From Boswellia sacra (lineage: Eukaryota; Streptophyta; Magnoliopsida; Sapindales; Burseraceae): a stretch of DNA of 64,000 nt. Below the pieces are notes generated by a model. That model was not told the origin of the DNA and did not search any database. It worked only from the letters and a program-made list of their open reading frames with translations. Location: assembly GCA_013180625.2 (NCBI GenBank), contig SNVD02011423.1, positions 434,001 through 498,000 on the forward strand, written 5' to 3'. Position numbers and translations under genes: made by a program. This document shows, piece after piece, positions 23,994 through 35,087 of this stretch (position 1 is the stretch's first letter; every line of letters begins with the position of its first letter).

Positions 23994-24444
23994 TGTTAGG
24001 AGATTGAACACTCCTACCGCAGCTCAAATAAAAGACAAGAAACAAATTGTTATGTTAGAAATAACAATTTGGGTGGCACTGCCCTCCACAATAAATAAAA
24101 TAGACAACTTGGGCGGCTCAGCCTTCGCACAATAAATAAATTAAAGGCAATTAAAGAAAATAAAGACACAAATATTTAACGTGGTAAAACCCTCAATTTG
24201 AGGGAAACCTCCACGGGACAAGACCGAAAATATTTCACTATAAAGAAAAATATTACAATCTCTCTCACAATTAAAATGGAGGAGATTACAAGGGAGGAAG
24301 AAGAGAAAAGCTTAATACATAAGCTTGGTACAATTTTTAAGGGGAGGAGGAAGGCTTTATTATATAGCCTTAGCCTCCCCCTTGAATTTGGTTTCCCACC
24401 GATGTGGGATTGGGTGAAAGGCAAAATGCCTTCACCCACTCACA
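23994..24444 (-). repeat. Copia C 3' LTR (left)
   Basis: Begins TGTTAGGAGATTGAAC and ends CACCCACTCACA. It is followed at 24445 by TTCTCCCACTTGAAGG, the complement of a purine tract. Confidence 0.95.
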
Positions 24445-24496
24445 TTCTCCCACTTGAAGGCATTTTTCCTTTCAGTCTTGTCTCTATACATGCTGC

Positions 24497-27400
24497 TCAC
24501 GTCTCTAACAGGCCACAAGACGTCCTACACCAGATGAACTTGTCAGCATTGATTGGTTTGGTTAATGCATCTGCTATGTTGTCCTTCGTGTGGATTTTCT
24601 GCATATCCACTATTCCGTCTTCTACTACTTCTCGTACATAATGATATTGAACTCCTATGTGCTTCGTTCTTGAATGAAAGGCTGGATTCCTTGCAATATG
24701 CAAGGCACTCTGACTGTCACAAAATAAAGAAATCTTCTCTTGTTTGTGCCCGAGTTCCTCCAATAACCTTTTGATCCAAACAGCTTCCTTGCAAGCTTGT
24801 GTAGCTGCCATATACTCTGCTTCTGTTGTAGATAGAGCCACAACAGTTTGAAGTTTAGATACCCAGCTCACAGCACCTCCTGCAAGTGTAAACACATAGC
24901 CTGTAGTGGACTTCCTTTTGTCAATATCTCCTGCAAAATCTGAATCAACATAGCCCTTGACAATGAACTCTGATCCTCCATAGCATAGTGCAGCATCAGA
25001 GGTTCCTTTGATGTATCTAAGGATCCTCTTAACATAATTCCAATGCTCTCTCCCCGGATTAGCCATGAATCTACTGACCGCTCCCACTGCTTGTGCAATG
25101 TCTGGTCTTGTACAAATCATAGCATACATTAGGCTCCCTACTGCTGATGCATACGGTACTCGAGACATTTCCATCCTCTCCGCTTCATTGCTAGGACTCA
25201 TACTTGAGGATAATTTATGATTAATAGGAAATGGGGTAGAAATTGGCTTACAATCTTGCATGTTGAAGCGACGCAAGATTTTCTTCAAGTAGTTCTTTTG
25301 AGATAGCCAAATCTTCCTGTTTTTTCTGTCTCGGTGAATTTGCATCCCTAGAATCTTGTTTGCCGGTCCTAAATCCTTCATTTCAAATCCCCTAGCCAAT
25401 TGTGCCTTTAATTCTTGGACCTGATCTTTGTTAGTGCCTGCTACCAACATATCGTCCACGTACAACAGCAAAATGATAAAGTCTTCCTCAAACCTCTTGT
25501 AATAAGTACAATGATCTGAACTGAGTCTGTTGTACCCAAGGCTGATGATGAATGAATCAAATCTCTTGTACCAACACCTTGGCGCCTGTTTTAAGCCGTA
25601 CAGAGATTTGGTCAACCTGCAAACCAAGTTTTCTTTTCCTTCTTTAACAAAACCTTCCGGTTGGAGCATATAAATTTCTTCTTCAAGTTCTCCATGAAGA
25701 AACGCAGTTTTAACATCTAACTGCTCTAAGTGTAAGTCAAAAGTAGCACACATAGCCAAAACTGCTCGAATTGTTGTAAGTCTTACCACAGGAGAGAATA
25801 TCTCATTGAAATCAACTCCTTCTTTCTGAGCATATCCTTTGACCACCAGTCTAGCACGATACCGCTCCACTTGATCATTCCCATCACGTTTGATCTTGTA
25901 GACCCATTTGTTTCCGATGGCTTTTCTTCCATGTGGTAGTGGCACAAGATCCCATGTCTTGTTTTTGTCTAAAGCTTCCATCTCTTCATGCATTGCTGTC
26001 ATCCATAGAGATGCATCAGAACTTTTTATAGCCTCCTGAAAGGTGGAAGGCTCCCCATCTTCTGTTAGGAGACAGTATGCAACATTGCTCGCCATCACAT
26101 ATTCTGAGTGCCAAGAAGGTTCCCTTCTTTCTCGAGTTGATCGACGGACTTCAGGTGCTTTAGACTCGACTGGTTCTTGATCATCGTGTTCTGGTATTGC
26201 TTCAGAAGAAACTATTTCTTCCTGTATTGATACAGTCTCAACATTTTTCTTCGTGCTATCACTTTCTTCACATTTAATCATGTCTTCTACAAAGACAACA
26301 TCCCTGCTGATGACAACCTTATGGGCAGTAGGATCCCATAAACGATACCCCTTTACTCCATCAGCATACCCCAAGAAGATACATTTCCTGGATTTTGGAT
26401 CCAGCTTCGTTCTTTCTTGGTCATGATACATCACATAAGCAGGACATCCGAAAATATGAAGGGAGGAATAATCAGTTGGCTTACCGGTCCACATCTCCAT
26501 AGGTGTCTTCATCTCAATTGCTGTTGATGGAGACCTATTTATCAAGTAACAGGCTGTAGTGGCTGCTTCTGCCCAAAATGTTTTGGGTAGACCCGCAGTC
26601 CTTAGTAATGCTCTCATTCTTTCTGCGAGAGTTCTATTCGTCCGCTCTGCCACTCCATTTTGTTGTGGTGTGTAAGCAACTGTCTTCTGTCGTTTCACAC
26701 CTTCTTTACTGCAAAAAGCATCAAATTCCTTGTTGCAGAATTCTCTCCCATTATCTGTCCTCAAACACTTGATCCTTTTTCCGGATTCAAGTTCCACCTG
26801 TGCTTTGAAGGCTTTAAATACAGGAAATACATCTGACTTTTTCTTGATGACATATACCCAACATCTCCTAGAATAATCATCCACAAACAATACAAAGTAG
26901 TTTGCTCCTCCTAGGGACGTAACTGGTGATTCCCAAACATCAGAATGAATCAAGTCTAGAATGTTTTTACTTCTAGCAATAGATCTGCTAAAACTCAGTC
27001 TACTCTGCTTGCTAATAATACAATGCTCACAGAATGGTAAACTTACAGTTTTGATTCCAGGAAGTAGTTTTCGATCAGAGAGAATCTTCAAACCCTTTTC
27101 GGACATATGGCCAAGTCTTCGATGCCATATCATAGACAATTCTTCTCCAGAACTAGCAACTGCTGTTTCTGCCTCCTGAACCGTTTCTCCATGGAGCATG
27201 TATAGGTTAGCAGCAATCTTTTCTGCCTTCATCACCACAAGTGCGCCTCTGACAACCTTCATGATCCCATTTTTTGTATGGAACTCACATCCGAGGTCAT
27301 CCAACTGTCCCATCGATAGCAAATTTTTCTTCAAGCCAGTCACATGTCGTACATCTTGGATAGTGCGAATCGTACCATCAAACATTTTTACTTTGATGGT

Positions 27401-28417
27401 TCCAATACCAGCGATTTTTAAGGCATGATCATCACCCATGTACACAGACCCTTCTGAGATAGGCTTATATTGATAGAACCAATCTCTTCTAGAAGTCATA
27501 TGCCATGTTGCTGCTGAATCAATTAACCATATATCAGCAAACCTTTTTCTGCCTTCCACAACTGTTGTTGCCTCGCTGCACAAGATTTCGCCATTCCCTG
27601 AAGTACTTGCTACACAACCCTGAGATCCTGACGACTCAGATTCTTTTCCTTTGCTGTTTCCCTCTCCATTCTTCTTAAGATGCCAACACTCGTTTTTCAC
27701 GTGCCCTTGCTTTCCACAATGGTAGCATTTAATAAACTTCCTTCCTTTAGACTTTCCCCTGTTCTGATTGTGACTCCCACTGGAACCACGTTCCCTTGAT
27801 CTCCCTCTGTTGGCGGATAAAGCCTCTGCATGTTGAGAAGTCATTATTCTGTCTTCCTTGTTTTTACGTCTGCTTTCTTCTTCTAAGACAGCAGCCGCAA
27901 CATCATTAAAGACTAGAGATGACTTCATTGAACCATTTGCCAAGTTGAGGATGAGATTATCATATGAATCAGGTAAACTCTGAAGTAGAAGCTCAGCACG
28001 TTCCTTCTCTTCTATGTTATGCTCCATGGTTGAGAGCTGAGAGAATAACGTCTTCAAAGTGTTGATATGTTCAGTCACCGGAGTGGTTTCTGACATACGA
28101 AGAGTGTACAGCTTCCTTTTCAAGAAAATTTTGTTGTGTAGAGATTTGGCTTCATACAAGCTTGTCAAAGTATCCCAAATCTCCTTTGCAGAGTTTAATT
28201 CTTGAATACTTGACAGCACTTCATCTGCAACTGCTAGATGTAGACTTGCCATCGCATCACCATCTATCTTCTCCCATTTCTTTTCGTCTTGCATATTTTC
28301 TGGTCTTCCATCAATTGCTTCAAGGCAATTTTCTTTTCTCAAAATAGCCTTTATTTTTATTTTCCATAGCCCAAAGTTGTTTCCATCGAACTTCTCTATC
28401 TTGAATTTGGCTGCCAT
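24497..28417 (-). CDS. Copia C gag-pol polyprotein (1306 aa, intact)
   Basis: A single uninterrupted frame encodes the whole copia polyprotein, about the usual length for Tnt1-type elements. In order (approximate residues): gag with KFDGNNFGLWK (7-18); zinc knuckle CYHCGKQGHVKNEC (229-242); aspartic protease motif IDSAATWHM (about 298); GAG-pre-integrase with HRRLGHMSEKGL and CEHC (430-470); integrase catalytic acids at HSDVW (about 490), RTDNGREF (about 553) and QQNGVAERTNR (about 586). RT follows with LEQLDVKTAFLHGELEEEIY (about 900) and the catalytic YVDDMLVAG (about 987). RNase H comes last, with DSDFAGDIDKRKS, STTEAEYMAA and CDSQSALHIARNP (about 1232). The products would package element RNA, process the polyprotein, copy RNA to DNA and integrate it. 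No stop or frameshift is present, which with the near-identical LTRs suggests potential autonomy. Confidence 0.97.
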   Translation of the reverse strand: MAAKFKIEKFDGNNFGLWKIKIKAILRKENCLEAIDGRPENMQDEKKWEKIDGDAMASLHLAVADEVLSSIQELNSAKEIWDTLTSLYEAKSLHNKIFLKRKLYTLRMSETTPVTEHINTLKTLFSQLSTMEHNIEEKERAELLLQSLPDSYDNLILNLANGSMKSSLVFNDVAAAVLEEESRRKNKEDRIMTSQHAEALSANRGRSRERGSSGSHNQNRGKSKGRKFIKCYHCGKQGHVKNECWHLKKNGEGNSKGKESESSGSQGCVASTSGNGEILCSEATTVVEGRKRFADIWLIDSAATWHMTSRRDWFYQYKPISEGSVYMGDDHALKIAGIGTIKVKMFDGTIRTIQDVRHVTGLKKNLLSMGQLDDLGCEFHTKNGIMKVVRGALVVMKAEKIAANLYMLHGETVQEAETAVASSGEELSMIWHRRLGHMSEKGLKILSDRKLLPGIKTVSLPFCEHCIISKQSRLSFSRSIARSKNILDLIHSDVWESPVTSLGGANYFVLFVDDYSRRCWVYVIKKKSDVFPVFKAFKAQVELESGKRIKCLRTDNGREFCNKEFDAFCSKEGVKRQKTVAYTPQQNGVAERTNRTLAERMRALLRTAGLPKTFWAEAATTACYLINRSPSTAIEMKTPMEMWTGKPTDYSSLHIFGCPAYVMYHDQERTKLDPKSRKCIFLGYADGVKGYRLWDPTAHKVVISRDVVFVEDMIKCEESDSTKKNVETVSIQEEIVSSEAIPEHDDQEPVESKAPEVRRSTRERREPSWHSEYVMASNVAYCLLTEDGEPSTFQEAIKSSDASLWMTAMHEEMEALDKNKTWDLVPLPHGRKAIGNKWVYKIKRDGNDQVERYRARLVVKGYAQKEGVDFNEIFSPVVRLTTIRAVLAMCATFDLHLEQLDVKTAFLHGELEEEIYMLQPEGFVKEGKENLVCRLTKSLYGLKQAPRCWYKRFDSFIISLGYNRLSSDHCTYYKRFEEDFIILLLYVDDMLVAGTNKDQVQELKAQLARGFEMKDLGPANKILGMQIHRDRKNRKIWLSQKNYLKKILRRFNMQDCKPISTPFPINHKLSSSMSPSNEAERMEMSRVPYASAVGSLMYAMICTRPDIAQAVGAVSRFMANPGREHWNYVKRILRYIKGTSDAALCYGGSEFIVKGYVDSDFAGDIDKRKSTTGYVFTLAGGAVSWVSKLQTVVALSTTEAEYMAATQACKEAVWIKRLLEELGHKQEKISLFCDSQSALHIARNPAFHSRTKHIGVQYHYVREVVEDGIVDMQKIHTKDNIADALTKPINADKFIWCRTSCGLLET

Positions 28418-28565
28418 TTGTCTTGCAGTGAACAGTACCGTATGTGTGAACAGTACTCTTGAATAGTATCGTATACGTGAACAGTAACAGTATCAGTATA
28501 CGTACACCACTGCTAAACAGTAACCAAGAATAGTAGTAAGTGCCGGTACGATTTAATATATACCA

Positions 28566-28690
28566 GGAAAGCTTCCAGGAAACACTGGAGGGGTCACAAG
28601 CGGTCCCACTTAAAACCCAGTCTCCTTAGACTTTTATCGTCTTTTTGACAAAGCTTTCCTAGACATGTATATAATCATACAAGTAACCAC
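28566..28690 (-). repeat. Copia C leader block shared with copia A
   Basis: Untranslated DNA between primer site and gag that resembles 8141-8300. The shared core is GAGGGGTCACAA-CGGTCCCA. Confidence 0.7.
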
Positions 28691-28727
28691 TCACTGTCCT
28701 AACCCTTGGCTCTGCCTTCGCAACCTT

Positions 28728-28739
28728 GCTCTGATACCA
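28728..28739 (-). promoter_or_regulatory. Copia C primer-binding site
   Basis: GCTCTGATACCA on the + strand is the complement of TGGTATCAGAGC, for initiator tRNA-Met. It is one base inside the 5' LTR. Confidence 0.9.
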
Positions 28740-28740
28740 C

Positions 28741-29191
28741 TGTTAGGAGATTGAACACTCCTACCGCAGCTCAAATAAAAGACAAGAAACAAATTGTTAT
28801 GTTAGAAATAACAATTTGGGTGGCACTGCCCTCCACAATAAATAAAATAGACAACTTGGGCGGCTCAACCTTCGCACAATAAATAAATTAAAGGCAATTA
28901 AAGAAAATAAAGACACAAATATTTAACGTGGTAAAACCCTCAATTTGAGGGAAACCTCCACGGGACAAGACCGAAAATATTTCACTATAAAGAAAAATAT
29001 TACAATCTCTCTCACAATTAGAATGGAGGAGATTACAAGGGAGGAAGAAGAGAAAAGCTTAATATATAAGCTTGGTACAATTTTTAAGGGGAGGAGGAAG
29101 GCTTTATTATATAGCCTTAGCCTCCCCCTTGAATTTGGTTTCCCACCGATGTGGGATTGGGTGAAAGGCAAAATGCCTTCACCCACTCACA
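28741..29191 (-). repeat. Copia C 5' LTR (right)
   Basis: Begins TGTTAGGAGATTGAAC and ends CACCCACTCACA before GATCA. It has a CCGATGTGGGAT motif at about 29146-29157. Confidence 0.95.
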
Positions 29192-29613
29192 GATCATATT
29201 TTGTTGTTTGAAATTTTATATATATAAATTATCATTCTGGTAGTAATGAAAAGAAATAAATTCTTTTAAAGTTACTTTTGGTCTATTCTCAGCGAAAGCA
29301 CTCTCATATTTTTGCTAAGCGGTGTTCATTTGGTGGTTATTTGTTTTTGACAGATAGAAGAAGCGTACTTGTCAACCTAAGCTCTACTGTTCCTCAAAAA
29401 TTGCTTCCACTGGATAGTGGAAATATATCTCTGCTTGCTACTAATAAGTGTGAGCATTTGAAATTGTATTTGAACTTCTCAGAGCCTGTTCTCAATTCAT
29501 CTGCACAGGTTTTAAGTTCTCTCAACACGAGTCAGGGCACACTTCTCCCAATTAGTGGAGAAAACCTTGGGAACCCCACATTTGGCTTCAAGGTTGATTG
29601 ATTTATAAATATA

Positions 29614-30793
29614 GGCTGCGTTTGGCCGCCCGTATAGTATAGTATTAAAAGTACTATTTGTATAAAATTTTTTTATACCATGTTTGGTGCGGTCGAAGGG
29701 TGGATAGCATAGTAAAAGGTTGCATAAGATCCGTATAAGGACCGCATAAAAGGAGGTAAAATAATGATGTCCTCCACCATGGATTAAGGCCGGATAGGAT
29801 AAGGATATGGGGAATTGTTGGATATAATTTTTAATTCATAAGTTTTATATAATATAATATAATATTATTTTATATAATATAATATAATATAATATTATTA
29901 AAATATTTAAATTATACAACTTTATTTTTTGTTCCAGTTTTTGACAATAAATACGACAAACATATATAAATAAATAAATATTTAAATTATTATTTTATTG
30001 ATTATTTAAATAAATTATTTTAATAAATAAATATAATTTATTAAATATTTAAATAAAAATTAATTATCTAAAAAATTAATTTAATGTAAATAATTTTAAA
30101 TTATTATATTTTAAAATATTATATTATATTATTAAAATATTTAAATTGTACAACTTTATTTTTTGTTCTAGTTTTTGACAATAAATACCGCAAACATATA
30201 TAAATAAATATTTAAATTATTAGTTTATTGAAATTTAAATAAATTATTTAAATAAATATATATAATTTATTAAATATTTAAATAAAAAATTAATTATCTA
30301 AAAAATTAATTTAGTATAAATAATTTTTAAAATTATTATATTTTAAAATGTTTTATAATATTATATTTTATTATATTATTAAAATATTTCAATTATAAAA
30401 GTTTATTTTTTGTTCCAGTTTTTGATAATAAATACCCCAAACATATATAAATAAATGAATATTAAATCATTAGTTTATTGAAATTTAAATGAATTATTTT
30501 AATAAATATATATAATTTATTAAATATTTAAATAAAAAATTAATTTAATATAAATAATTTTTAAAATTATTATATTTTAAATATTTTATTAATTTTAAAC
30601 CATTTTTATTATTTTAAGAAATTTAATATAGTTAAATACAATCTTTTATCAAACATAGTATTATACATTATACAATACAGTGATAAACCAAACACAGTAT
30701 AGAGTTTACTCAATCCTATACTATACAATTCCATACAATGCTATCTGCTACAGTAATAATTATACAATCCTATACGGTGCACCAAACGCAGCC
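29614..30793. mobile_element. 1.18-kb non-autonomous DNA element in intron 5 of copy 2
   Basis: Terminal inverted repeat GGCTGCGTTTGG at 29614 and CCAAACGCAGCC ending 30793, with looser inverted similarity extending inward (GTATAGTATAGTATTA against TATACTATACAATT). It is flanked by ATA on both sides (29611-29613, 30794-30796). The interior is extremely AT-rich and contains three direct repeats of about 240 bp beginning near 29921, 30155 and 30402 (TTTATTTTTTGTTC-AG). No open frame, so any movement would need a transposase from elsewhere. The 3-bp duplication and ends would fit a PIF/Harbinger-type MITE, but this is a guess. Confidence 0.8.
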
Positions 30794-32056
30794 ATAATGT
30801 CTTTAAGTTGTATTTTATATTGTGTTCAACTCTTATGCACTCTTTGTTCTTAGGTTGTAAATGTACCTAGTTATGCCATGATCAACATAAGCTTTGATTC
30901 CAAATCCATCATAACCAGCCTTGGGAATCCCGTCTCTCCAATTGAAGCAGTTACTTTCCTATATGGTAAAAAGACATTCTTTTCCCTCGGAAAAAAGTTT
31001 TGTTTCAATACTTTTCCCTTCTTCCTATTGAACTTAAGAAATTAACAAGAAGCTTCTTCCCAAATCAAGTCAGCATCTTATGGGAATGCTATGTTTTTGG
31101 ATTTTATTCTTCCTTGCATGATTATTTCCTTCTGACGAGTATGAATTTAACCACCAGATTCTCGGAGGCCTGAAGTGAGATTGATTACAACATCTAGGAG
31201 GACTAGGCAAAGCGCTATTCCTATATTGATCGAGTTCTTGAAGCCTGTGCTTGGCTTTAATAGTTCTTCTCTATCAATCTTAGGAGGGCATTTGCTCAGG
31301 CAAGTTATTTATTGTTAGCAACTGATCTATATTTTCTTGTCAATGAAACATCATAGAAATGTTTAAATTTTCTTCCCCATTTGCCTTTTATTGAAAGGAA
31401 CATAATGTTTTTAAAAGAAAAAAATCGACTCTGATTTAATTTCAGTTATCTTTTTAATGTGATACAGCTTTAAGGAAATAAATAGGAGTACAAAGTACTC
31501 TGCAGAGATACAAGTTGATGATGATGATGTTTCGGTTAATGTTCCTGAGAATGTAACTGAGGATGTTTTTGGCAACAAAAATCGAGCAGCTGTTGCTCTA
31601 GAAGTGAGGCACTGTAAGAAGTTTTTTGGCTCGTTTCTGGCTCAATCGGTGTGCTATATTCAACATTTTTTTAAAGTGATTATGATACAAGTAAGAACAT
31701 ATCTGCAGATTCTGTTCCTATAATATCTTGCGTGACTTCTTCATTCGTAACTTCAGCTTTTGGGATAACATTTCTTGCTCAAGGACTACTTACATTTTCA
31801 ACTGCAAGCCTTCTGTCTACAGGCCATGGGGCACTTTCAGGACTATCTTCCTCTTTGATGACTAACCCTGCGGCAGACCTTTTCGTACGCTACCTAACTA
31901 CTTATTTTTAACTGCTATTTGAATGAGAAATCCCTCAGTTATCATAATGAGCGTCTAAATGAAAATGATAGGCTGCACTGAATGCGGAAACGGTGGTTGT
32001 GAGATTCTATAATTTGTTTCCCCTGCCTTCTTGACAACTAATTTAGATATCACCCA

Positions 32057-32064
<8 letters not shown>

Positions 32065-32102
<38 letters not shown>
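32065..32102. repeat. AT microsatellite in intron 9 of copy 2
   Basis: A continuous AT run of about 38 bases after a short A tract. Confidence 0.95.
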
Positions 32103-32108
<6 letters not shown>

Positions 32109-32759
32109 AACAACAGGAACCATGACACTGCATGCAACACATGCAAAGCTAGAACATCAAAGGTTGGTTATAATCATCTTAAATCATAATACTCAAAATT
32201 TGCATATTACGCTTTCCTTTTGCACAGTTAAGTTTAGGCCACATCCAGCTTATTGGACTATCTAGATGGTTGACCGATAAATTGCCAGTTGAGTATTATG
32301 AATATGCAAAAGCTTTAGAGTGGAGCATTCCTTACTTTAATCTACCGTGGGAAAAAGAGGATGTTCCTCCTCTCAATCCGAGCTCAAAGCTTAATCATTT
32401 AGAGAATTATCAAAATGATCAAACAAAAGAGGTCGATTTGCACAAAGCTTCTAATATGGTACCCAGGACAAAGCAGCTGCACCCGACACCTTCTGCTGAG
32501 GACTACAAATCTACCTTTGCGGTTGAAAATCTTCTTTTTCTTTTTTTCCTTTTTTCTATCTGCTACTGCTATGTAATTAATATCATGCCTAATCCATCGT
32601 ATTAAATGCATGCAGAGTGAAGCTACGAAAATTGTCCGATCACAGTATTTGGAGTCTCAAAAAGCTAATGGTTACGTATATTTAGGAGGTTATTTTTATT
32701 TTTTAAGACAAATTAGCTTTTATTTTGCTCATGGATATATATAGAGATATTATAGGAAA

Positions 32760-33118
32760 GCCATAAAAATTTGATGTAGAAATTCTGGAAAAAGAAACAT
32801 ATATACTGGAAAATAGTTACATGAGATAGGTATATCATCTTACAATACTGAAGTACATGCCAAGCCATTAATATTAAGCCAATAGAGGAGGTTATTTTTT
32901 AACTTTTTTTTTTCAATTTTTTAACCACCCGTGATCGCTTGTCATATTTCATTGAAGAAGATTGTTAAGTTATCTTCTCTTTTTTAAGTTTTTTAACCAT
33001 CCACGCATATTTGTTATTTCATAATTGGATGGGCTCACCAAATCAGTAAGATGATTTGGTGAGTCTGTCCCATTGAAGTTTTTCTCGTGTATACTATATC
33101 AAAAGGAGAGAAAATACT
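32760..33118. repeat. Degenerate MITE-related DNA in intron 11 of copy 2
   Basis: GATAGGTATATCATCTTAC at about 32826 resembles the terminus of the better preserved element at 33119-33316. TTTTTTAACCACCCGTGATC at about 32915 resembles that element's interior. Probably an older copy into which others have inserted. Confidence 0.45.
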
Positions 33119-33316
33119 TATGCAGGATAGGTATACCACGTTACCATGCTAAAGTAGTATATTTAACCACTAATATTAAGTCATCTGTTGAGGGTAGTTA
33201 TTTTTTAAGTTATTTTTCCAATTTTTTTAACCACCCATGGTAATTTGCCATCATTTCATTAGATATGGTTAAATATACTACCTTAGCATGGTAACGTGGT
33301 ATACCTATCCTGCATA
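33119..33316. mobile_element. MITE with ~50-bp terminal inverted repeats
   Basis: The left end TATGCAGGATAGGTATACCA and the right end, which reads TGGTATACCTATCCTGCATA, are exact complements. The inversion continues through CGTTACCATGCTAA and AGTAGTATATTTAACCA. About 198 bp in all, non-coding. A block just right of it (33319-33405) repeats part of its interior (TGTTGAGGGTGGTTATTTTT), so insertions are nested or the element was partly duplicated. Confidence 0.8.
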
Positions 33317-35087
33317 ACTGTTGAGGGTGGTTATTTTTTAAGTTATTTTTCCAATTTTTTTAACCACCTATGGTAGCTTGTCATCATTTTATTAGATATG
33401 GTTATGAGTTATCTTATCCTTCTTAAATTTTTTCAGCATAGTGACGTAATATGCCCATCCTATATAAGTCTTTCTCCTGTGCAACCACGTGAACCATAAT
33501 ATAAATGCATTGTGTAAAATATATAAAAGTATCAAAAAGTAAATCTCCGTTTGCCTGATCATATAGATTCTCGCAAGTGAAATCTAAAATTGAAAAAGAA
33601 AATATTGCATTATTACACAGTGAAATATGCATGAAAATTAGGTTTCATCCGCATGTTAATTTGCCATCTTACTGCTCTCACCTTGTAGTTGGAGGGATTT
33701 CAACAGATGCCTGTTATGGTTAGCTGTAATTGGTGGCAGTTTGATCATTCTGCATGCTTTAGTCATTCTAATTATAAGGTTAAGCTGGCCTCAAATACAG
33801 AGATATTTGAGGGATCCTCAAATACAAAGGGACTTGGGAGTGCTTACATTCCCAAGATTTGAGATATTCCTCATAATTGTTGCGCTACCTTGTATTTGCA
33901 AGGCCTCCGCTGGTCTACTAAGAGGTACCTTAATTAAATATTCAAATTTTTTCCTTAACAACGACCCCTTGGGTATTAGTATTCGTTTTTGAAGCTGGTA
34001 TGTATCATATTAACTAATTAATTGATCTTGTATTTTTAATGCGGAAGGTGGAGAAGGGTCGGGGATTATAGTGGGAAGTGTATTGTTGGGCGTGGTGGGT
34101 TTAATTCTGCTGTCCTACTTCATATTTCTCTTAGTTGGAGTTACACTTGGGATGCTGCTTCTGTATGAAGAAGCCTATCGGGAGCAGGAAGCCCAGGAAC
34201 AGAAGTGTTATCGACGCATTGCACTTGTAATTCTTGGTCCTGATTTAAGAAGTCAATGGAGATGGAAAAACCAATCAAAACAAATTTATAAAACCATCTT
34301 AGCCCCTCTATTTGAAGATTTGCGAGGTTTCCCTAGTGGACACAGTGATGATAAAACAGCTGATCAGGACGCAGAAGCTTCTGAGGGCAATCCACACGAG
34401 GATGGCGACTGTGTCATTACTTCTGATGTTAAAACGGAAGAGGCAAGTTTCACACACAAGCTGTTTGGTATACTTAGAATATACTACATCCTGATTGACT
34501 CTCTGAGACTTGTTGTTCTAGCCATTCTGGCTGACGAGTCCTCAAAATCACCAACAATCACTATACTAAGCATTACATGTTTTCAGCTCTTGTTCCTTCT
34601 TGTTGTGAAGCCTTTCCGTAGGAAAAGGGGTCAGTTGGTTGAGATGATTAATCTTGCATGTGAAATTGGTACATTCACTCTTTGTTTGCTTCGGTTGGAG
34701 AAGAAATTTTCTTCTGCGGAAGAGAGGAAAATTGGAAAATGTATGGTTATACTTCCCTTTGTAGGATATCTAGCAGGGATGATTAATCAAGGATATGCTT
34801 TGTATAAACAAATAAAGGATCTGGATTAAGCTGAAAACAAGTCTTTTAGGGGAGGTCTGGGAAGAGCTTCCTCTGGACTTCGCCTCTCTTTCCTCGCACT
34901 CAAGATGATGGAAAAGCTGGGAGGTTCTTCTACTGACAGGAGCAAAAGGTCAAGCACAACTGAAGAACCAGGGATGAAACAACAGAAAGAACCCGCCAAG
35001 TCTTTGCCTAGCTTAAATAGAGAAGAAAGTGCAGGTTCAAATCATCCTTCCAACAAGTCCGGAAATCCTGAGAGTACTGACACTTAG

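Larger units (their letters stand above)
23994..29191 (-). mobile_element. Copia C: young, structurally intact Ty1/copia retrotransposon in intron 4 of copy 2
   Basis: 5198 bp between two copies of GATCA (23989-23993 and 29192-29196). LTRs are both 451 bp and by eye differ at only about three positions. Primer site, single long gag-pol frame and purine tract are all present. Orientation is antisense to the host gene. It begins 28 bp after the exon 4 donor, so it lies wholly within the intron. Confidence 0.97.
22612..35087 (+). pseudogene. Family copy 2: nearly full-length Ig-like/multi-pass membrane protein gene, probably decayed
   Basis: All 13 exons can be aligned with the complete gene: 22612-22839, 23074-23209, 23526-23671, 23764-23965, 29354-29592, 30854-30965, 31158-31299, 31468-31613, 31709-31884, 32228-32521, 32616-32671, 33689-33924 and 34048-34829. 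Phases agree across every junction and would give 964 codons plus stop. The product starts with a signal peptide (LLSLLLFNAQG), then a Cys/Asn-rich Ig-like ectodomain and the membrane region (GSVLLGVVGLILLSYFIFLL). Odd points: intron 4 carries copia C, intron 5 a 1.2-kb DNA element, and intron 7 starts with GC. The intron 11 donor reads GG|TT instead of GG|GT. A TAA at 34827-34829 replaces the Lys codon of copy 1, cutting off a still recognisable tail to 35087. With the donor lost, the usable nearby GTs put exon 12 out of frame. I therefore call it a probable pseudogene, but transcription of a truncated ectodomain form is possible. Confidence 0.75.

Noticed and set aside
24198..24641. 147-aa plus-strand frame in the copia C LTR
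   Set aside because: It lies antisense across the LTR and the end of gag-pol; half of it is repeated in the other LTR (28945).
33423..33632. 69-aa minus-strand frame in intron 11 of copy 2
   Set aside because: MITE-rich intronic DNA; no homologous frame in the other copies.
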